From Cladopsammia gracilis (Eukaryota; Cnidaria; Anthozoa; Scleractinia; Dendrophylliidae): a stretch of 64,000 nucleotides of DNA. Shown in pieces: positions 22,301 through 37,300 of the stretch; positions within the stretch are counted from its first letter, which is position 1, and each line of letters begins with the position of its first letter. The stretch is from positions 2,537,501 through 2,601,500 of the forward strand of contig JAJGOT010000034.1 of NCBI GenBank assembly GCA_022457155.1. The letters run 5' to 3'. The notes under the pieces are model-generated. The model saw only the letters and a program-made list of their open reading frames with translations. It searched no databases and had not been told where the DNA came from. Position numbers and translations under genes: made by a program.

Positions 22301-25300
22301 ACATTCTTCTGAAGATGTGATCTCAAAGCAAAGGTCTGTGCGGAGGGGACGAAAAACGGAAGACTGAGTTCGCCGTTTACAGTTTTCTTTACACCTACCA
22401 CGCCGGCTAGTAAAACTACCATCAATATGAATTCCCGTCTGAATCAGTTGTGTCAAACCGTCACATTTCTAAGCGTTCAACTAAGCTCTTAGGATATGCC
22501 TACATTTGATTCAACTGTATACAAGGCAACGGAAGTAATGTGTTGATGTAGCAGTAGATACGAAGTAACAACATCATCAAAAGAAATGAATCAGTATGGA
22601 GAATTGCTATTTTAATATCGTGACTGCATACCTGCATGCCTAGCGCACCAAGTTGTTTCTCTCTCATGGCCATGGCCAGTCGCTTTTTTTCTAAACGTGT
22701 TGATCGACGGACTTCTGACACCTGAGAAAGCAAATAGAGTGGTTTGTGATTGGCAAAAATATCTACTTTCTCAACCAATCAGAAATTGAACCAAAACCAA
22801 CTGTGACTTGCTCGAACGAACACTTTGTTCGTCGCTCTTTCTTTACGTTGGATTACGTATTAGCTAATCCACTCTCTTCCAAAATTGATTTGTTGGGAAG
22901 GAAATAAACATCGCTTGCTTCTACTGGTTATAAATGACGGTGTGTAGCGGTTTTCTTGTGCAAGGAAGTTCACATTTCCCAACACTGCAGATATAATTGA
23001 ATGTTTGTAGAGTGAGCAGGTTACTAAACCTTGGTCTTACTGTTACAAACGATTTCAAATACTTCAAAACACACACAAAAATAAACGACAATGCAAATAA
23101 TGAACATAATCGGACCAGTATAACATATGGTTTAACTAGTGTCCTTTGTATATGAATACAAAGGACACTCTAGCTGTCCGCCTCAGAGAGGTGTCAGAGA
23201 GTGTAGTTACAGACGAACAAGTGAAATTCGTCCAGAAACCAGCCAACCACTGATGTCTGTCATAGATAAGTGTTTGCCTTACAGGGGTGTCTGGGGTGTC
23301 CACTGCCTGTCTCCTGTAAGGGGTGTCCACTGCCTTACAGTGGTATCCACCTGACAGGGGTTTTCGTCTTAAGAGAGTTAACTGTAAAAATCAAATTAGT
23401 GAAGCTGACCTTTTTCTCCACATCAGGATGTTCTCGGAGTGCTTCCATCAGATTCTCTGCAAGTGAACCAACCTTCTCTTCAGATGAAACCTGCTCCAGT
23501 CGATGAATGGCTGGCACTGCTGTCTCACCAACAAGAACCTGCAAAACAAACGAGTGATCACTTTATACAAAGATCAGACGGACGCCTTCGGGACCAGAGA
23601 AACTTTCCGTGATAAACCCTGCTTAGCCACCAAAAATATCAAACCAAACTTCACTGGGCGGGACAGCATTTTCACGAGCTGCTCCAAAACCGTGGAACGC
23701 TCTGCCACGGGAGCTGCGCAACTCAACTTCTGTCGACATTTTAAAATCAAGATTGAAACGTTTTGTTATTTTTGTTATGAACAGTTAATATTGTAAAGCG
23801 CGTTTGAATATTTATATAGACAGTGTGCTTAACAAATTATATTCTATTATTATTACGATGACCAATGAACCTCTGTGAAGTTATTACCATGATAAAGTTG
23901 TTATCGTACCTGCGTATTACTGTGTCCTTTACAAAGACCAGACAACAGCCGGAGGACGTAAGGAAGAGACGGCCGGGCTAAAAACTCCTTCCACACGTCA
24001 GCTTCAAGCAGGTTTGCTTTGCTGCAGAAGGGCAACAGTTGTTTTTTAGAACAAGCTAAGAGGTACTGGATGGTGAGATCAGTTGAAGTGTGTGTATATA
24101 TCCCCACATACCCCTACACGAAGCATGTGTACACTGCCCCCTCCCCTCCCCCCCACCCCCAACTGTATATTTCGAACCTCCGTGAAGCGGGAGTTATTTT
24201 CTGAGACAAAATAATTAACAACTATTCACGGAAGTGGAGGTGGGTAGTGGGTAGTAAATATCCACCACTACCCACCTACACTGAGGTGAATAGTTGTTTT
24301 AGTATATACTGAAACAGTGAGATAATATAACGAAAATGATGCTTTTTAACTCATTTATTCCTGTCAAGGATTACAATTTTCGCGCGCAAATTGCTGGGAG
24401 GTGAAAAGCACTTGCTATTCCGAGTTTCAGTAGCCAATCAAAGTGCGCCAACAATGCTATCCACTGTTTCAGTATATACTAATATGAGATATGGGCCTCA
24501 CATGGCTGTCAAATCAATCAATAAAATAAACTATTATCAAACCGTTACTTCTTTAATTCAAAAACATGAATGAAGAGACAAAGACAGCCTCTAACAGAAA
24601 TTAAAAAAAGCAAAGCAGAAGTAGATGATACCTGAATGGCTTCTGAGGTGTTTGCTTTTCCAGGTAAGTTACTGCCTTGGCAACAATTCCATTCTCGATT
24701 ATCATTTCCTTCAACTTAAAACCATTGTGGTTGTTCTGTTGAAGAAAAATGAATTAACAGTAATTAATGGAGAGTTTCTCAGTAAAGGAAAGGCGAACGC
24801 GATCGCAAACCAGGGAAGGGAAAGAGCTTAAGATAAATAAAAATTAAAATAAATGACAATAAGAAAGTGCAAAGTAATGGTACTGCAACAAAATGTGAAA
24901 AACATAGGTAGCCTGTTTTGTTATTGGAAATGTTGTTATGAGGAATATATTTGTTAATAACACGGCAGTCTGAGATAGTGGTGATGTAGGCCAAAGAAGA
25001 ACAAGTTATGTTTAGCAAAAAAAATAATAAAACATAAAACAAAAACTTGTGTTGAACATGAACAGGTTTTAACAAAGCTTACCTCAATTTTACTTGCTAT
25101 GCTACAGAAGCAGTCACAAAAGAGAACTTCGTCACTTGACCGCTCACGATCAAACCTGTCAAAGACAACAATAAAACTTAATGACTTTCTGTCCCAAAAA
25201 CAGTTGGTTGTCCCAGCCAATCAGAGTGCCGCCTGCACATTTTTTGGCAGGCAAGAATCTTGCATAAATTACCATGTCAGACAGATATTTTCAAAATGTT

Positions 25301-28300
25301 GAAGGAAGTAGACTTGATGGATGTGGCATGCTTAGAACTTTGGAGACGTTCAAAATCAAAGGTTTGAAATCTTTACAATTTTCGCACCTTAGTGAGCGGC
25401 GGAAATCGAGCCTAAGCCACCACAGAACGTTAATTGCACATCACCCGAGGGATTGGAAACTTACTTGTCAAAGTCCAGGTACGGTTGAAAGTGGTTCACT
25501 AATGTCCGCATGTTTTCTTCATCTCCAAACGTCAGGAATGGGATTATACGCATCATAGCTTGAAGAACACTGCTATGGGTTCTCTGTAATATAAAAGGAC
25601 ACAATGTCACATCGACTGAGGTTATTTACGCTATTCGAATAGGTAACAAAACGCCTTTGGAATAAGAAAACCAAGAGCACTATACCACATAAGGGCTGGT
25701 TATTCTGTCCAGCAGCATGTCCAGTTGAGAGCCGTCACCTTGTTGGATGGGTATCGCTGGAGTAGGAGTACTGGTCGCCTCTTGTAGCACTGTCTCCATG
25801 ATCCCCAGCACGTCTTCTGCTATGCTTGCTCCACCACCAGAATCAGCCTCCAACCGAAGAGCCTAAACAACAAGCACAAAATCCATAGTTACAAGGAAAT
25901 GTTCACTTCCTGTTGTGTACCTGTCATCACGTACAGTGAACCCCTTCTTTCGACCACCTCGTTGTAACGGCCAGTTCTGGGGGGCCCACACGTAAGCTTA
26001 ATAGAAACCTCGTCCAGTAGTTGTTGCATTGCACAAATGAATGTGCGCTGAGATGAATTCTAACGCATGACACAATTTTGAGATGTCACAGCTTAGGGTA
26101 CATGAAGATCAAGTAACCATTTCCTATGACAAGGAACGTGGAAAATTATAAGCTGCTTCCCGCATCCCCTAAAAGGCTCGGAGCCTTCGGACACTCTGAA
26201 CTTCTTCCAAATCCTAAATAGAGCCCTCGTACTAACAGGGTTAAACTGCATGCATGGTGCAACAAAGCAAGGCATTTGCTTAGGTTGCACTTCTGGTGAA
26301 GACTACGTTTTAGATCATTTCAAATAACCGCGAGTTCGTGTAACCATACCTGATTTAATGTTCCAAGCAGGACGTTGAGTGTATTCAGAGTAGGTAGGCA
26401 TAGGTATTGCCTGTTGACCTGTGGACAAATAACAATCCTTTTTAGCTCCAAGATTGGACAATTAAAAAGTAATATATATTTAGATAGGCTAGGCTAACAG
26501 CGGCGCTCCACAGTAATAGCTAATTGTATTGACTCATTTGGGTTAATTAAAAAATCTGACCCATTTCGCAATTTTCAACCATTACAAACTGACTGAAACA
26601 AACAACCAAACGCGCAGTGAATCAACACAAGATAGATAATTGACAAAATATTTGTCAGGTCTGTGAAAGACTGGAATCTACCTGGTCCATGCGCCCGCGA
26701 GCTGTGCCGCTTGTCGTCAGGACAAAAATCCAACTCGCATAGATTTACCCATTTTATTCGCCGTTCCCAGGTTGCGCGAGAGATTGTGTCAAGTAGGTGT
26801 CGCAAAGCATCATAGGGCTGTTTTGGGAGACGCCATTTGCTTAAATTTCTCGTAGCTTTGTGTTTTGGTTGTTGTAAAATGGGTAAATTTAACTGTTGTG
26901 TGCCAGGATGCACAAATAACTGGAGGAACTCGCCAGATATAAAGTGTCACACGTTGCCGAGTGATGCTAAAGCGAGGCGTTTGTATAAAAAACTCATACG
27001 CAACGTGAATTTGAAGGTGGATGCACAAAACACTGGGATTTGTAGAGATCACCTCCCTGGGGAGAAAGAATGTGCAGAACTCAACTTCCTTTGATATTTC
27101 CTTGGACTGTGACTCCTCAAAAGCGACGAGTTATAGAGAAGCGTACCCCAAAACAGCCCTACATGACCCAATCTCCTGTGCAACCTCAGAACGGTGAATC
27201 TCGTGAATACGCGAAGCGCTGAACGACTTATAGCAGACGGGGACAAATATGCACATTTTCACTCCATCCATCACTCAGCTGTAAACTTTTCTTGGTAATT
27301 CAGCTGACCAGTACGTAAGGCTTGCGTATTCATAGGTAATACTCAGAGGAGGGTGGGGAGTTGGACGCAGAGGGTGGGGGTTGGATCGGAAGGTTGTTTC
27401 GTGTTAAAGAGTTCGCTCGTATGTGTGGTGTTATACTGCAATTAGTTAAAGAGTGAACTACCAAATTGGCAGCGTATTCATACTGTATAAAGGAGAATAG
27501 ATATTCTAAGCATTGCGTATTCACTAACTCGTGATTAGATAAAACATATTTTAGGACAGTGTGAATGTAGTATCACGAATAATTTAACCTATGGAGATAT
27601 GTAAAGTGGTTGTAGCTTTTCAGTGTGTGGACGAAATCCTACGGTGGACCATTCAAATGAAACCTGTGTGGAAGTACTTTTGCATGGTACCATTTGTTTT
27701 TCAACATTTTAATTTGGGATTTTTCTTGACGTTTTCACTCTGGCACTCTTAGTAGTTAAAGGGTTAAATTACATTAATACCTTAAGTTTTACACAGTATC
27801 CCATCAGTTTCAAAATGACCGACACCAACTGCTTGCCACGTACAAGGTCTTTAATGCCACTCAACCTTCAAATAAACAAAGTTGATTGGTGGGAAGTCTA
27901 TATCAACCAATTACCTTTAACAGTTAGGGCATGAAAATCCAAACAATCAGAATAACCTTGATCTAAAATTCGATTGCATAAAAGGAACGCTAACATTAAC
28001 AGTATGTTAGTGATACCTTTTGAGCATGGCTTCTAATCCACCAGAACTTGACATGATGGATGCCATTTTATACACTTCTTCATCGTCCAGTTCTTCTTCT
28101 GTAAGCACAAAAAAAAGTCAGTATGTGTACCGATGTTTCATAACAGCTTCAAGAAAACCATCACTTAATGCATTCTATAGCAGACGCACCAATTGATTAA
28201 AGAATGATATGCAAACAACTGACCTTGTTGTGTATCAAGATTCTCCACAAACTCCTCAGTTGCATCTCCCAACAAACCTTAGAGAAGCAAACAATTAAAA

Positions 28301-31300
28301 AACAAAGAACAAAACGACAAAGAACAAAAGGCATCTACGAAAAACTGTATCTATCTACTAATCTTGTAAAAAAGTCAGTACAATATTGTTTTTGTGGTAA
28401 TGCAGTTAAGGAGACTTGCAACAGCCTGCTGTTTCTATAGTAACCACCGACGCTTGGAAACCGATGAAACATAAAACTTTGATCACGTTTCATAAACTTA
28501 GTGAAGTACGAAAGCAATTAAAGCCTGTCTTTCCTGCGAAATTTTGATTTCAAAACATACACCCCACGACAAAAAACTGTTGCGAGCCTCCTTAATTAGA
28601 AATAAGTGTTTTAGGTATGGTTACCCATAACATGTCGACCCCAATGCATGTGAATACTAGCTGAAACAGTATGCAGTTGAAATGTTGAGTTTTAGATCAG
28701 GGCATCATGCGACAAACAATAACGTATTTTATTCTTCTACATTCTTACCTCTCATTCTGTAGACAATCCTCATTGGTTCACCCTAAAAAAAATAAGTAGG
28801 AATTTAGTGAAAAAGAGCTGCCATAGAAATCCTCTGAATTAAACCAAAAATAAAACTGCAACATTTTTATGTGAGCCAATGATAAATTTATCTTTATCAC
28901 CATCTGTATAATACTCAGACAATGAATGACTGCCTTCACTAGATACGCAGAGTCCATAAAGGACCGTTCATGTTATTTGTTACAGATTTCTGTTAACAAC
29001 CAGCGAGTACAATCCTCATATGTGATAAAAGAACAACGCACCTCTCCTTCTGGGCACCAGATTTTCTTGTAGACATCCTTGACTGGTAGGTCCAGGCTGA
29101 TTATCTTGCTGTTAACAAGCAACTGACACAGAAAACACAAACCTATTAGTAACGATTAAATATTATCAACGTAAAGAAGGATTAAAAAGAGAAGAGTTAC
29201 CTCCATTCCGCTGTCATCCTCAAGTAAAGCTACCAACTCACAATCTAGAGAAACAAAAATACAGAATACAATATTTAGAATCGAGACAACAAGGACGTGT
29301 TTTTGGAACACTTTTGGAAAAAGGAATGCATTGCATTGCTGAAGCACCAGGAAAGAAGGAAAGCATCAACTTCTTTCAATTGTTTGGAAAAGGGGTCCGA
29401 GGTATTCTGATTGCAGAATATCAAAGTCCTAATAAAATACACTCTACGAATGGCAAATGCCAACTTCAATGTTAACTAAGTTTCTAGTATATATGAAAGA
29501 ACTACTTTCAAGTTATTTAATTTCATTTAATTGCTTACAATGTTAGTTACGAGAAATTTGTTAGTAAATATTTCCGACAAGAAGTTAGTTTTTTTCTATT
29601 TTCAAACATGTTTAACATGTATTAACAATGAAGGAAAACTTAGATCTTGGTTTCAAACCAGATATCCACAAATTGGAAAAAATGGAAAACATGCGAAACG
29701 GATAAAGCAGTGTTATCACCCTTATGAAATGACAGTTTCTGAATAGGCCATTTTCATGATGGGGTCATTCACTACTACTACCGGAATCCTTCAAGTAGTA
29801 TAGTAGCAATGACAATAACCCCTTTTTGCGGTGAAATCTCATTAACTTGCAGTGGAATACATTAACGTGGGTGATGTCATAGGCTAATGTCTTAAGGTCA
29901 TGGATAAAATGCGGTGGATTCTCGTTAGTTTGCTGTGGACTAGATTAACGATGATGTCGTCATAGGCTGTTGTCTTTGTCTCATGAATAAAATACAGGAA
30001 ATCTCATTAATTTACGGACAAGTTTTTTTATTCAAATCATTTAAAATTACTGAACCGTTACATAACTACATCTACGTTTATGTATTCCCCCTCAAATTAA
30101 TGAGATTCCCCGTCAAAAAAGAGGACAATTTCATGCATACTTTACTACTCCTTCCCATGTTAATTAGGGCTATTATTATTTACGCTCCGCTGGGATGACA
30201 AAATTTAAAGGTGCATTGTCACGCAGAGTCTGCAGTGTTTAGGTCAAAATACACCAAGTTATTGACAAGGTACCTTTGCTCAAACATAAATTGTTTTTAG
30301 AACACCAAGAAGAAAAATTCAAGTGATTTATTCAAGGAAGAACAAACCATAATACGTTTTCCTGCGATTTTTCCACAATCCATTTCCATCCTGTCCATCC
30401 GCAGCCAAAGATGACAAATACTAGTTTCTGTGCACTGGTAGAGTATTTGTTAACAAAACCGGACAAATATTTGTAGGTTTCCATTGAAACAAATATATTT
30501 TTTGGCATTTCAAAGTGATACTAAGTAAGAAAGAAAACACCAAATGAATTCTGGTAGTTGTAGTAAAATAACGCATTGTGAAAATCGCTTATTGGCATCT
30601 CGCCAAAAGCAACCCAAAAATAACTTTACCACAGTCCCAGCGAACAGTTTTAGTAAAGGACCTTTGATCAGTCAAAGTGCCTTCTTACCAGTGCATATCT
30701 TGTTCTTGACATCTCTCATAAGTGGACCCATGCCAGGCTCATTACAGCTGGCAAAAGAGTAGGAAAAGACAATTCGGTCATCAGTAACTTATTCTGTGTC
30801 CTGCAATTATGTAACATGACTACAAGAACCTATTTCACAAATCAGCCTTGGTAATGGAAGAAAAAGACCCACATTGTACAATAAGGTGTAGAAAGTGTCC
30901 AGTGTCTCCACGCTTCCGCTCATTTTTACAGCCTCAATTTGTCACTAAATCAACTCATGTTTTAAAACGTGTCAATACTGACCTGTATGGATTTCCTTGC
31001 ATACGACCTTGCAGAAAATCTTCCTGTTGAGGGTCCTTCTCCAATGTGAGGAAAAATTCACCAACATCATTTTCCTCCTAAAAATTTATGCCGAAAAACA
31101 AAATTATGAAAAAAGAAACCAGAGACATTATATAAACACCGAAACAGGAGAACTATCTCTTGGGTGTTTAATAACATATAATAAAAAAGCTTTAATGAAA
31201 ACCATTTTGAAGATAAAAATACATTTATGGTTTTTACAATGCATAAAAATTTGGGAAGAATAAGTATGTAATGAATAAAGAATAAAAAGTGCAACCGCGT

Positions 31301-34300
31301 CAGTTAAAACAAAAGCCGTGAAGAAACGGGGATAAAGCTGTTCTTGTGTCTCTCAGTTTCCGATGGTCAATTTTCGTTTGATTCTCAAGTTATAATCGTG
31401 TGCAATACAATGTTGTACAAACTTACTGCATGGGTGCAATTTGTGCACTAAAATTCGATCTAGCTCGCACTTAGTGGCTGCGTCCCGCCTGACGCTTAAC
31501 TTTTCAAGTGCATTGTTTGCAACGCCTAAAATAGCCAGGCTTCTTTTCTATATGTGTTTCGAGCTCATTTCCTAAATAATCAGTAAGGCAAAGACTTTCC
31601 TGATTCTCTACAAGAAAATTTTAACAAACGAATAGGGTACAAAGGCAGGACTGCCACATATTTATTTCAACCTTGCATTCAATAGCTTATACCAGGAATT
31701 AAATGTTGCATAAAGCTTAATGCTTTTCATAAAACCACATAGCGATACCTGCATATATCTGTGTAAGTAAACATAAAGTGATGGGTTGTAACAAAAGCTT
31801 TGTTTGAGTTACTCACAGGGAAAATAAGGTTGCAAAGACGCTCAAAAATGAACACTGGAGTTCTGAGGTCATCCAGTCCGTACCTGAAAAAAAAAAGGTT
31901 CAAAGGTTGAAATTCATTGGATTATGCAAAACAAATCAATACCATTGAGCATGTCCTATCTTTCTATTTGAATGAATTATCACTAGTCGGAAGGTCAACC
32001 TTGGCATGAGGTAAAATACACTCCAAAATCATTGGTGAAGAATGTCGCATTCTTCTTCTTGTTATTCTTAACTTAGGCCCTGTAATTTTTTCACTAGTGT
32101 CAATCATAGGGGAAAACAAAACCTAGTAGCTACAAATGTATTTCACAAGTCTGTAACTAGTATAGTTGACTATTGTTCATCTAGAGTAGTGTTAAAAAGA
32201 GAACTTTATAATTATACAGAGGCCCAGAGTTTTAAAAACAAACCTCTTGAGGGTCTCCACACAAATGGCCATGAATGCCTTGGTTTCTGTCTCAGTACCT
32301 TTGAATAGAACCAGAAAATCAGTTAAAGTTCTTCTTGAATAAGATAAAATGGTAAAAAAAAAAAGATTAAATGGTTTCATGTGGAACAATAAAGTTGCTG
32401 TTGTTGCTGCTGCCATCATTAACATTATGTCATCGTCGTTGTCACAACTATTATCACTGACAAATGTCATTGCTATCATCAAATGTAAAGTCGCTTATGA
32501 GTCTTTGCCATTTCACTCAGATAGGGTTTTTTCAATCATAATCTGCACCATGTATTGATGGAATATTAACATAAGTTTAAATTTAAAGTAATGTTCATTT
32601 TAAACACCTACCAGTAGTCATCTCTTCCAGTAATTCTAACAGAATCTCCTGTGTCTCATCAATCAGTTTGGTACGCTGAACTACCAATCTGATAATGAAT
32701 TAGGGACACAATTAGTTAAGCAATAATTTCATACCATAAGAAATAATACAAAAGGAAAATTAGAGGTATTAATATCAGACTGACAACAAGGCAATGATTA
32801 TCCTAGTTGTCGTGAAATTTAAAGGTACTAAATTGTATATTTATAATCACCTTCGCAAGGAGAGGTAACCATTCAGCACTGTGGCCACAAGTTTTCCCTT
32901 GAACTTCTGTTTCATTGCTTCATGCTCCAGGAAGGAAGACATCAATTCTAGAAAAAACATGAAAGATTAGTACAGGGAACAAGGTAATACAATGCCTTAT
33001 ATCTTGCCAAGAAGATTGATATAACCACATGAAATGTTGAGTGACGTTTGGAGACATGTAATGTCATAAGGCTGTTTGCCAGTGATTCATTTTATTTTTC
33101 ACTTACCAGCTAACATCTTCAAAGCATATCCCTGGGACAGGTCAGAGCTGAGTGTGTACTGCTCTAGATAGGTCAGATGCTCTATTTCCTACATTAGTAT
33201 AAGAATGATGGGAAAGAAATTTTAGTACTTACTGTAATATGTGGAAGAGTGAGGTGGAAATTGCTTTAAGGCAAACAAATTGAGTATCAGTCGATTTACC
33301 TATGACGAGGCAGGAAAGATAGTGACAAACAGAAAGAAGTGGAAAGCTACACTGGAAGTCTTGTATGCCCCCATGGTAACAGGAGAATTGCCTAAAGTCA
33401 GTAATCACTACGTTGTTGTATATGATTAAAACTCCAAATCAAATGCTGCGCTACTTCAGATAAATTGAAAATGAACAAAAACCAAAACCAAAACCAAAAG
33501 TACACCGAAGTATTATTACTCAACAGTTTTCATGTGAATGGTCACACTTTAAAATTATACCCCAGACAAAAGGTTTGACCCCAGCAGCGCAAGGTTTTAG
33601 TGCAATCAGCCTGGGCAAAGATTTGATGGCGCTGAGTGGAACTCATCAGAATAATCTGCCATCTTCACTCTGAAGGGAACTCCCACTCAGGTATTTGAAA
33701 ACGTCAGTGACTAACAATAACCTTTATTATTCGACTATGACGTCATTTTACCTTATAAGGGAAAGAGAATACGCAAAATATCCGAGCGTATTACACAGTA
33801 GGTTGCCGTATTACACTTTGGTGTCCCGGTTTCAAGACACAAGATATTATAAATAAAATAATTTCAGTCGAATAATAAATCCCTTATTAGATGGTTTAAC
33901 AGATAATACGTGCGGATATTTTACTCATTGCTCGCATTTTTTCTCGCCCCTGCGGGGCTCGAAAAAATACTACGCAACTCGTAAAATATCCGCGCGTATT
34001 ATCTGTTAACCAATCGAATAAGGTGTATTTATTAACCCTTTTACTCCCAGAGTCAATTATGGAGACATGTAGTGTAGTTCTAACTTTTGAATCCCTTGAC
34101 AAAATCCGAGGGTGTAACCATTCAAATAAAACCTCTTCGGCAGTACTTTTGCATGGTGCCATTTGGTTTTCGATATCTTACAAAATGAAATTTGGGATTT
34201 TTCTTGAATTTTGATTACTGCGCCTTTCAATAACATGCGGAATTTGAAATTCAAATCTCCACCAACGGTTGCGTTATTCCCTGCCGTCAATCATAATTAA

Positions 34301-37300
34301 TACGAAAGCCAACGGACCATGTAAAAAAGAAACAAACAAAATGGATAGAAATCTACCAATCATAATGCACGGACGTGACCTTTTGAACACATTGAAGTGA
34401 AGATCTGTTTCCTGAGAGGTAAGCTGAGATGATTGACGGCAGTGTAAAACGCAACCGTTGGTGGAAATTTGAATTTCAAATTCCGCATGTTATTGAAAGG
34501 CTCAGTAAGAACACTCTTACCAAACCATCACAATATATTTTATAGTGTTTAAATTATGTACCTTGGTTAAGAGCTGCCCAATCTGCAGTAATGCCCCCTG
34601 GAGTGCCAGGTAAAACTTCCAGTAGGTCGGCTGGGTCAGCCTCTGGTACAACTGAAAGAACTCTGCTGCATTCTCCCCTGCACGGCGCACTTCCTCCAGA
34701 TAGCTATGAAAAACACAAGTACAAACCGGAATTACAGTGTTGGCCCAAAATCGTTACACTTCACCTTTTTGTACACAAAACACCTCCCTTTAAAGTTTGT
34801 TTTATTCACCAATTCAACGTCCATCAAAGCTTCAATAGACACAATAAAATTATTTCAATTTGGCCTGAGGGAACAATTGATAAAGGACTTTTCACTTACA
34901 AAAAACATGTCATTGTTCATATTTCGTATGTGTCCAAAGAGCTTGTGGCAAACATGGTAGCTATTGTTACAAGCTGTCATCATGTGGTGTTTTTCATTTA
35001 AGTGAGCATTATGAGTTAAGATACCTTCATCAATTTAGGTCATATTTGTTCAATAAGCCCTTCATACCTTGTAAGTAAGTCCAGCATGTGCTGTTGTCGA
35101 CTGGGTATCTAAACATAACCAAATTGAAATCAATAATGTACTTAAAATTGGTTAAAACTGTAAACGCACATTTCAAAACGTTTACAAAGCTTTTGCAGCA
35201 CATGATCTAGATGGCTAGAGTCTGGCAGCAATTATCTCTGGTTTCTTTAGCACAATGGGCCAGAAGTAATGTTATTGTTATTGAATGGGACTCAAATGTT
35301 TTGCTGTAACAACCATAGACTAGGGTTGAAGCAATTCATCTTCCTGACACTATTGTCGTGGGAAAATGCTTGCTTTAACCTGTGAATGATGACTAAAAAC
35401 CTTCACTCACGTTGTTAGGACATCAAAACGAAGATATTAAATGGTGAGTTTAAGCGATTTTGCAACTAAACGACAGGAATTGAAAATGTTAGCCTACTAG
35501 CAGTTTGACTTGCAATCCATCTACATTATGGCTGCCGGTAGCCAAAGACCAGTAGTCTTAGTGCGCTAGTAAAGTAGCTGTTAAAAAAAATACTAGACCA
35601 TTCTTTTTAAGTTTCTGTTGAAGCAAATGTCGTTTGGCACTGTAAAGTGTCACTTAGAATAGCTGATATAGTCTTATTAAAGTGCTATTATGATCATAAT
35701 TTTGCCTGTCTTTTTTTCTTCAGTTTTGGAAAGTTGAAGTGCTGAATACTTCCTATGCCAATTGAAATTCCAGCGGGAAGACCAGTTATTTCAAATGCAA
35801 AGTTCAGCTTCTTGATTCAAATGTCCAAAAAAGATTGGATGATTTCATCCAATCAACACAAAAATGTCTGCTTTGTTGTGTGAAACACTGATTTCGCATA
35901 GACAAGGTCTATTATCTTCGTGGTTCTTCGTGGTTTTTGTAAACATACAAAAAGATACTCACACGTGAGTAAATGTCGGCTTTGAGTTTTACAAACTGGG
36001 TAATGACGGACAGGTTTTAGACGGTTTTCAGCCAGCTGTTTCCAGGCTCGATAAGCTTATAATGTTGTTAATGAACACATTGAATAAAATGAAGTAAAAA
36101 AGCGGTTGAAAAGAAAAACAAAAAATTTAATTGTTGTAGCACAGGAGCGATAAAAATGAAATTATTTGCAGCAATACCTGACACAGTGATTCTATCATGG
36201 TGCAAGCCATTTGCCGAGCAGCTCTGTTGGATGGAGTGAACAGCACCTGCCTCAGCCACTCCTCTTCAGGCACCTCCTTCTTTTCTGTTGACTCCTTCCT
36301 TTTGGTTCTCTCACGCCACTTCTGGCCATACTTCTCCATCAGGTACCGCTTACGTGCTTCGTCTCGACTCTCCCCAGTCACTTCCTTTGCATCAGCAGAT
36401 TTCTTAGGCGCCAATGCTTTCCACTGGGAATAGGTGTGGCTAGAATCACCGTCCATCCACTGCTTGGCTTTAATACGCACATCACTGTAACCCTGAACTG
36501 AACCCAGCGACTTACAATCTTTATCCTTTAAAAAACAAAAAGAGGTATCAAAGTATTTCTGTTTTAAAATCTCACTGGCATTCATCATAATTTAATTCCA
36601 TATAGTTATGTAATGTGGTTTTAACTGCTAATTCTGTAGATAAAATCCTACGGTTTCATTGTATTTGAATGAGAACTCTTTAGAAGTAAAATAATTCCTA
36701 AGGTGCTATTTTTTAAGTAATATATCAAACACGAGGAACAGTGTTTCATCAGATTTCCAAACACCGAGAAGTGGATTGGAAAAACGAGGCGCAGCCGAGT
36801 TTTTTTAAACCACTTCAAGGTGTTTGGAAATCTGATGAAACACTGTTTCGAGTGTTTGATATAGCTTCTCAAACTGATCGTTAAATGCGGAGAAAACGAA
36901 GGAATAAAATCGCCAAAATCTATGCAAATTAAGAAACGATTTCAAAACCTCCTTCACGGTAGTGATTTCCTTTGTGTTCTCGTCATGAATTATTAATGAG
37001 TTTGAGAAAGTATTTTACAAAACGACATTTGGCCGCTCTTGAGTCAATGAAATAGCGTGTGGAAAACATGAGAAACAAGCCTTTGATTAAACTAAGGAGA
37101 ACATAACTAAAATTTCTTGATAGTTTGCACCTTAAGCTAACTAATTAGGAAAGTAAGCTTGATAGGTATGTCCCAGCAAGGTTTCATTTGTTCAACCAGA
37201 TATCCATCCTAGGCGACAGAAAGATAACATACAAATCTTCAACTAAACAATATTGAGCGATTTTTAATTGAGTTTCAATTGCAAAATTACTTTGGTTTTG

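Noticed and set aside
34591..35001. 136-codon plus-strand open frame
   Set aside because: It is antisense to UBR4 exon 44 and runs on into intron. The minus-strand reading is strongly conserved.
36127..36588. 153-codon minus-strand ORF taken as a complete gene
   Set aside because: It is UBR4 exon 42 with readthrough into intron on both sides. True edges are 36178 and 36525.
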